Assembly: GCF_000024205.1 (NCBI RefSeq)
Contig: NC_013216.1
Span: forward strand, 186,001-250,000
Length of the DNA stretch: 64,000 bases
Reading direction: 5' to 3'
From: Desulfofarcimen acetoxidans DSM 771
GTDB taxonomy: Bacteria; Bacillota; Desulfotomaculia; Desulfotomaculales; Desulfofarciminaceae
Part shown: piece after piece, positions 59,455-64,000 of the stretch
Layout: each line of letters starts with the position of its first letter
How positions within the stretch are numbered: position 1 is the stretch's first letter
The notes under the pieces: generated by a model
Told to the model about the DNA's origin: nothing
Seen by the model: only the letters and a program-made list of their open reading frames with translations
The model's database searches: none
Translations under genes and position numbers: made by a program

Positions 59455-59571
59455 ACTCTAGGAAATTATGCTTATGCTGGATTTATGAATAAGTTAAGGT
59501 ATACCGTATAATTTCCGACGATCACGAGCGCCTGTGGCTGCAAGAAAGTTACTTAAAGCAACTTTCTTGTG
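59455..59571. repeat. Dispersed palindromic repeat, copy C
   Basis: Inverse orientation to copies A and B. Begins GGAAATTATGCTTATG (59461), core shortened to about 35 bases, ATAATTTCC, ACGAGCGCCTGTGGCT, then the hairpin CAAGAAAGTT...AACTTTCTTG (59541-59569, one mismatch). Confidence 0.85.
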
Positions 59572-59881
59572 ACTTTGCATATTAGTTCGCTTTGTTAAGT
59601 ATATGAATTAACAAGGGTAAAATAACAAATACAAATATAGAAATCTGTTAAAAAAGGTTTGCCGGCCAATTTACTGCAAGTATGGCTGTTTCGTAAGAAG
59701 CTGTGGCAAGCTTCTGGATAAAAAAATGCTCACTGTGGCAGACTGGTTATGCATAAAATATAGAATGTTTTTATACTTTCTTAAACTTTTAGGAGGAAAT
59801 ACTTTTATTTATGTTGAATTAGCAATGTGTAGCATTAATAAGCAGCATTAATAAATAATGAGTTAAGGTGGTTTTTCTTTT
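59572..59881. other. Gap before tilS without gene
   Basis: About 310 AT-rich bases between copy C of the repeat and tilS. tRNA genes often lie here in Bacillus, but I found no cloverleaf or GGTTCGA arm. AAGGTGG at 59864-59870 serves tilS. No promoter stands out. Confidence 0.45.
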
Positions 59882-61303
59882 TTGACCGGTACATTGAAAC
59901 AAGTTCTTAAGTATATAAATAAACATCGGATGGTTAACAAAGGAGATAAAATTCTGCTTGCTGTTTCAGGTGGCCCGGATTCGGTAGCCATGTTGGATGT
60001 GTTGTTTTGTCTCAGACATGACTTGGGTATCTCATTGCACATAGCTCATTTGAATCATATGTTTCGTGGCGAGGAGTCTTTGGGTGATGCTGAGTTTGTC
60101 AGGGAACTGGCTGTGCGTTATAATTTGCCGGTTACTGTGCGACATATAAACGTCCCGTCCTTTATGGAGAAAACCGGCCTTTCTTCACAACCGGCAGCGC
60201 GAACGGTGCGGTATAGTTTTTTAGATGAAACTGCCGCTCAGGAATCCGCATCCAGAATTGCACTTGCTCACCATGCTGATGATCAGGCAGAAACAGTGAT
60301 GCTGCATTTTTTGAGGGGTAGCGGAGCTGCCGGGTTAAGGGGAATGCTTCCGGTGCGCGATAATTTTTATATCAGGCCGATGCTTTGTCTTAAAAGGCAG
60401 GATATTGAGGATTATTGCAAAAAGAAAAACCTGCGCTGGCGCGTGGACAGCTCAAATCTTAAAACTGATTATCGACGTAATAAAATTAGGATGTATTTAC
60501 TGCCGCTATTAGAAAAAGAATATAACAATAACCTTACAGCCACACTAAATCGCTTGGCAGATATCTTTCGGGAAGAAGAAGATTATTTGGAATTAATGAC
60601 GCGTAATGAGTATAATAATTTAACTGTACTAAAAAGTGCAGGGGAGATTTGTTTGAATCTAAAGGGGTTTCAGCAAGTTCCTTTAGCCTTGCAAAGGCGT
60701 ATTCTGCGCCTGGCCTGGCGAGAAATCACCGGTGGCTTTCGGGACTTGGCTTTTGAGCAACTTGGTAAGGCGGTTATTCTTTTGACAAATCATGTAGGCA
60801 GCGGCAGCCTGGAATTTCCTAGAGATGTTAAGGTGGTAAAAAGATATGACAGCTTTTCATTTATAATTGGCAAGGATAAGCAGGATGGATTATCCTATTA
60901 TTATGACTTGCCGGTGCCCGGTAAAGTATACCTTGCGGAAATAAACAGAACGCTGTTCTGCGAGGTTGCAGACACTCAGGCAATGGATGAAAAGTATGAT
61001 AAGAGTTTTTTAAATCGCCGCCGATTCTCACAAGACGAAGCCTGGTTAGACTATGAACGAGTAGCTTTTCCTCTCTGCGTACGGGGCAGACAGCCCGGAG
61101 ATATTTTTGAACCGCTTGGTTTGACCGGTTCGATGAAACTAAAGAAATATTTTATTAACCAAAAGGTTCCCTGTGAGGTAAGGGATAAGGTTCCCCTGGT
61201 CATTGGAGAGGGCAAAATAATTTGGGTCGGAGGGATGCAAATTTCAGAAAGTGTCAAAATTAATGAAGTAACCACAAAATTTCTTCATCTGTTTTTGGTT
61301 TAA
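59882..61303 (+). CDS. tilS: tRNA(Ile)-lysidine synthetase TilS
   Basis: 473 residues from TTG 59882 (AAGGTGG 11 bases before). Residues 20-215 form the N-type ATP-pyrophosphatase with the PP-loop AVSGGPDSVAML; a TilS substrate domain follows (DYRRNKIRMYLLPLLEKEYN), then the C-terminal TilS-C domain (PLCVRGRQPGDIFEPLGLTGSMKLKKYFINQKVP). TilS modifies the C34 wobble base of tRNA-Ile2 to lysidine, so it is essential for reading AUA. In Bacillus hpt follows; here it is missing and ftsH comes next. Confidence 0.96.
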   Translation: MTGTLKQVLKYINKHRMVNKGDKILLAVSGGPDSVAMLDVLFCLRHDLGISLHIAHLNHMFRGEESLGDAEFVRELAVRYNLPVTVRHINVPSFMEKTGLSSQPAARTVRYSFLDETAAQESASRIALAHHADDQAETVMLHFLRGSGAAGLRGMLPVRDNFYIRPMLCLKRQDIEDYCKKKNLRWRVDSSNLKTDYRRNKIRMYLLPLLEKEYNNNLTATLNRLADIFREEEDYLELMTRNEYNNLTVLKSAGEICLNLKGFQQVPLALQRRILRLAWREITGGFRDLAFEQLGKAVILLTNHVGSGSLEFPRDVKVVKRYDSFSFIIGKDKQDGLSYYYDLPVPGKVYLAEINRTLFCEVADTQAMDEKYDKSFLNRRRFSQDEAWLDYERVAFPLCVRGRQPGDIFEPLGLTGSMKLKKYFINQKVPCEVRDKVPLVIGEGKIIWVGGMQISESVKINEVTTKFLHLFLV

Positions 61304-61411
61304 TTGCGGAATAATTTTACTTAAGTAATGACTATATATTGATTTCATTGCAGCATGCAATTATTATATATATTGAACGCTCTGTAACGGCGATTGAGAG
61401 GAGTGACTTTG

Positions 61412-63235
61412 TTGAACAAGGTCATAAAGAACCTTAGTATTTACTTGCTGATTGTACTGGTAATCATAGTCTTGATTAAATATGCTTCGCCTCAAGAAAC
61501 ACCGGTACTCCCGATAAGATATGATGAGTTTTACCAGCAACTCCAGCAGGGACGGATTAGTAAGGTGGTAATACAAACTGAGCCCACAATAGATTTCGTT
61601 AATGGCGAATACAAGGATGGAACCAAGTTTTCTACCAAGGTTGACCGCCCTGACGCCACGCTAAAGCAAATTCTATTGGAGAAAAAAGTAAAAGTGGAGT
61701 ATAAGGAACCACCTGAACCAGGTTGGTGGACGGGGCTTTTAACAACTATGCTGCCTATTTTGGTTTTTGTCCTGCTCTTTTTCTTTATGATGCAGCAAAC
61801 GCAGGGGGGCGGCAACAGAGTTATGTCTTTTGGCAAAAGCCGGGCCAGAATGCATACTGACGAGAAGAAAAAAGTGACTTTTAAAGATGTTGCCGGGGCT
61901 GATGAGGTTAAGGAAGAACTGGAAGAAGTAGTTGACTTTTTAAAAAGCCCCAAAAAGTTTACCGAATTGGGGGCCAGGATTCCCAAGGGAGTCTTGCTGT
62001 TTGGCCCTCCGGGTACAGGTAAGACATTATTGGCCAGGGCTGTTGCCGGAGAAGCCGGTGTACCCTTTTTCAGTATCAGCGGTTCCGATTTTGTAGAAAT
62101 GTTTGTCGGTGTGGGTGCCTCCCGCGTGCGGGATTTATTTGAGCAGGCTAAGAAAAACGCGCCTTGCATAGTTTTTATTGATGAGATAGATGCTGTCGGA
62201 AGACAGAGAGGTGCCGGTTTGGGTGGAGGTCATGATGAGCGGGAGCAGACCTTAAACCAGTTATTGGTTGAAATGGATGGATTTAATCCTAATGAGGGGA
62301 TTATTATAATAGCTGCAACCAACCGTCCTGATATTCTGGACCCTGCTTTGCTTAGAGCCGGGCGTTTTGACCGGGAGATTATTGTTGATAGGCCTGATAT
62401 TATTGGCAGAAAAGAAATTTTGAAAGTCCATGCGAGCGGCAAACCTTTGGAAGCTAGTGTGGATTTGGAAGTGCTGGCACGACGTACCCCTGGTTTTACC
62501 GGTGCGGATTTAGCCAATTTGATCAATGAAGCGGCGTTGTTGTCAGCCCGTTATAACAAAAAAACTATCGGGATGAATGAACTTGAAAGCGCGATTGAGA
62601 GAGTTATGGCCGGGCCGGAGAAAAAATCTAAAGTTATCAGTGATAATGAGAAAAAGCTGGTTTCTTACCATGAGGCAGGCCACGCTCTGGTAGGGTATTT
62701 ATTGCCTACTACTGATCCTGTGCACAAGGTTTCCATTATTCCACGCGGCCGGGCAGGGGGGTATACGCTTCTTTTGCCTAAAGAAGACCGCTACTACATG
62801 ACAAAATCTCAGCTGCTGGATCAAGTGACCATGTTGTTGGGAGGCAGAGTCGCAGAAGATTTAGTGCTTAAAGAAATTAGCACCGGGGCCCAAAATGATT
62901 TGGAACGCTCCACAGGGTTAGTCAGGAAAATGATTATGGAATACGGGATGAGTGATGCTTTAGGTCCCCTCACTTTAGGACACAAGCAAGAGCAAGTCTT
63001 TTTGGGCCGCGATATTGCCCGCGATATAAATTATGGAAAAGACGTTGCTAATGCTATAGATAAAGAAGTAAGGAGAGTTGTGGACAGTTGCTATAGCAAT
63101 GCCAAGGATATGTTGAGTAAGCATATAAAAACCCTGCACTTAATTGCGGAAACATTGATGGAAAAAGAGACTATAGGAGCGGATGACTTTATTAAGTTAA
63201 TGGAAGATGCCGGGGAAGAAGAGCAAAAGCTGTGA
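61412..63235 (+). CDS. ftsH: ATP-dependent membrane protease FtsH
   Basis: 607 residues from the TTG at 61412, eight bases after GAGAGGAG; a TTG at 61394 precedes that site. Two membrane helices (about 6-24 and 108-128) flank an extracytoplasmic loop. The AAA domain has [42 protein letters not shown] and the arginine finger in [20 protein letters not shown]; the metalloprotease site is HEAGHALVG. It degrades misfolded or regulatory membrane proteins and in Bacillus controls entry into sporulation by degrading Spo0E. Confidence 0.98.
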   Translation: MNKVIKNLSIYLLIVLVIIVLIKYASPQETPVLPIRYDEFYQQLQQGRISKVVIQTEPTIDFVNGEYKDGTKFSTKVDRPDATLKQILLEKKVKVEYKEPPEPGWWTGLLTTMLPILVFVLLFFFMMQQTQGGGNRVMSFGKSRARMHTDEKKKVTFKDVAGADEVKEELEEVVDFLKSPKKFTELGARIPKGVLLFGPPGTGKTLLARAVAGEAGVPFFSISGSDFVEMFVGVGASRVRDLFEQAKKNAPCIVFIDEIDAVGRQRGAGLGGGHDEREQTLNQLLVEMDGFNPNEGIIIIAATNRPDILDPALLRAGRFDREIIVDRPDIIGRKEILKVHASGKPLEASVDLEVLARRTPGFTGADLANLINEAALLSARYNKKTIGMNELESAIERVMAGPEKKSKVISDNEKKLVSYHEAGHALVGYLLPTTDPVHKVSIIPRGRAGGYTLLLPKEDRYYMTKSQLLDQVTMLLGGRVAEDLVLKEISTGAQNDLERSTGLVRKMIMEYGMSDALGPLTLGHKQEQVFLGRDIARDINYGKDVANAIDKEVRRVVDSCYSNAKDMLSKHIKTLHLIAETLMEKETIGADDFIKLMEDAGEEEQKL

Positions 63236-63256
63236 TTTGCTGTAAATGCCTTGCAA

Positions 63257-63286
63257 TTGACATTAGTTTTGCAACAGAAAAATTAT
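63257..63286 (+). promoter_or_regulatory. Likely sigma-A promoter of ndk
   Basis: TTGACA (63257-63262), 18 bases, AATTAT (63281-63286), 20 bases before the ndk start. The -35 is perfect, the -10 fair. Confidence 0.5.
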
Positions 63287-63305
63287 ATAAACGGGGGTTT
63301 TATTC

Positions 63306-63755
63306 TTGGAACGTACTTTTGTTATGGTTAAGCCTGATGGTGTTCAAAGAGGGCTGGTAGCTAAAGTTATCAATTCCTTTGAACAAAAAGGCTGTAAGCT
63401 GGTGGCTTTGAAGATGATGAAAATTGACCGTGAGCTGGCAGAAAAACACTATGGCGAGCATAAAGGCAAACCATTTTTTACCCCACTGGTGGATTATATT
63501 ATTTCCGGACCGGTGGTGGCTATGGTTTTGGAGGGTAAGGATGTAATTACTGCTGCCAGAAATGTTATGGGTGCAACTAACCCTTTGCAGGCAGCGATTG
63601 GAACGATAAGAGGCGACTACGGCATGGATATAGGGCGCAATGTAGTTCACGGTTCTGACTCCCCCGCCAGTGCCCAGAGGGAAATTAACCTGTTTTTCCT
63701 TCCCGAGGAGATTACCGAGTGGTCAAGAACGCTGGAAACATGGATTTTTGAGTAG
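63306..63755 (+). CDS. ndk: Nucleoside diphosphate kinase Ndk
   Basis: 149 residues. [21 protein letters not shown] at the start, [22 protein letters not shown] in the middle, and the catalytic His in [16 protein letters not shown]. It exchanges gamma phosphates between NTPs and NDPs. TTG start with a GGGGG-type site upstream. Not part of the conserved tilS-hpt-ftsH cluster of Bacillus; a single gene with its own promoter and terminator. Confidence 0.97.
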   Translation: MERTFVMVKPDGVQRGLVAKVINSFEQKGCKLVALKMMKIDRELAEKHYGEHKGKPFFTPLVDYIISGPVVAMVLEGKDVITAARNVMGATNPLQAAIGTIRGDYGMDIGRNVVHGSDSPASAQREINLFFLPEEITEWSRTLETWIFE

Positions 63756-63780
63756 GCTTTTATAGCCTACTCTTATTTTT
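63750..63780 (+). terminator. ndk terminator
   Basis: GAGTAGGCT (63750-63758) pairs with AGCCTACTC (63764-63772), loop TTTAT, then TTATTTTT. The stop codon TAG is in the left arm. Confidence 0.9.
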
Positions 63781-64000
63781 AGACTAAATTTTGGGTGTGT
63801 TTGAAGTGATTAACTGATTTTATATGAATAAATGTTTTATATTCGGTGAAATTATTAAAAACTTTGCAATTAACTTAAAAATTAAAATTTTCTTTAAATG
63901 GAAGCAGGAAAATCGTTAAATAAAAAGAATAAGTAATCTAATAATAATAACTTGAATCCGAAAAAAAATTTTGCAGATCCCGGCTTTTACTCAATTCTCA

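Noticed and set aside
59572-59881. tRNA genes, which occupy this place after spoIIE in Bacillus
   Set aside because: No acceptor/T-arm pairing or GTTCGA motif could be found on either strand.

Overview
The window comes from a spore-forming, anaerobic Gram-positive bacterium of the Clostridia, most likely a relative of Desulfotomaculum/Pelotomaculum (Peptococcaceae sensu lato). The evidence is gene content and order only: a long sporulation/housekeeping block in the order known from Bacillus and Clostridia (ispE, spoVG, glmU, prs, ctc, pth, fin, mfd, spoVT, mazG, hup, rqcP, yabP, yabQ, divIC, yabR, spoIIE, tilS, ftsH), next to a large [FeFe]-hydrogenase island of the kind found in syntrophic and sulfate-reducing Clostridia. 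No rRNA, tRNA or CRISPR array was seen.

Layout. 1-1.6 kb: the tail of an XRE-type regulator, a decayed BlaR1-type sensor and its BlaI-type repressor. 2.0-21.1 kb: the hydrogenase island. It holds tatA-tatC, then a Tat-exported [FeFe] hydrogenase with a four-cluster ferredoxin subunit and an NrfD-like membrane subunit, and a LysR regulator. Next is a nine-gene minus-strand operon that starts with a signalling module (DRTGG protein, RsbW-like ATPase, sensory-type [FeFe] hydrogenase, second DRTGG protein) and continues with a cytoplasmic HndABCD/HydABC-type [FeFe] hydrogenase that has a GHKL ATPase gene inserted. Divergent hydE-hydG and a minus-strand aspA-hydF pair complete the H-cluster maturation set. 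All three catalytic-type hydrogenase proteins, all three maturases and a likely export machine therefore lie within 19 kb.

21.3-31.6 kb: an accessory region. It has an IS1341-type element (intact TnpB, its omega RNA and a broken small ORF), an HD-GYP remnant, a thymidylate synthase, a large serine recombinase that abuts a 5'-truncated trypsin-like protein gene, a SPOCS/LysM spore protein, two tandem 154-bp repeats, two related proteins of unknown function flanking a YbaB-like protein, and a chemotaxis-receptor remnant. 31.7-33.5 kb: small transporters and an L,D-transpeptidase.

33.7-63.8 kb: the conserved sporulation/housekeeping block, almost all on the plus strand. It makes isoprenoid and cell-wall precursors (IspE, GlmU), PRPP (Prs), translation and RNA factors (Pth, L25/Ctc, TilS, RqcP, YabR), repair and proteostasis proteins (Mfd, PrsA, FtsH), and sporulation regulators (SpoVG, SpoVT, Fin, SpoIIE, SpoIID, YabP/YabQ). 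Good promoters are visible before prsA, yabR and spoIIE; the spoIIE one has a consensus Spo0A box and an unusual 21-bp spacer. A dispersed palindromic repeat family, of which the 29.2-kb tandem pair are the longest members, also occurs at 41.2, 42.7 and 59.5 kb and touches the ends of two genes.
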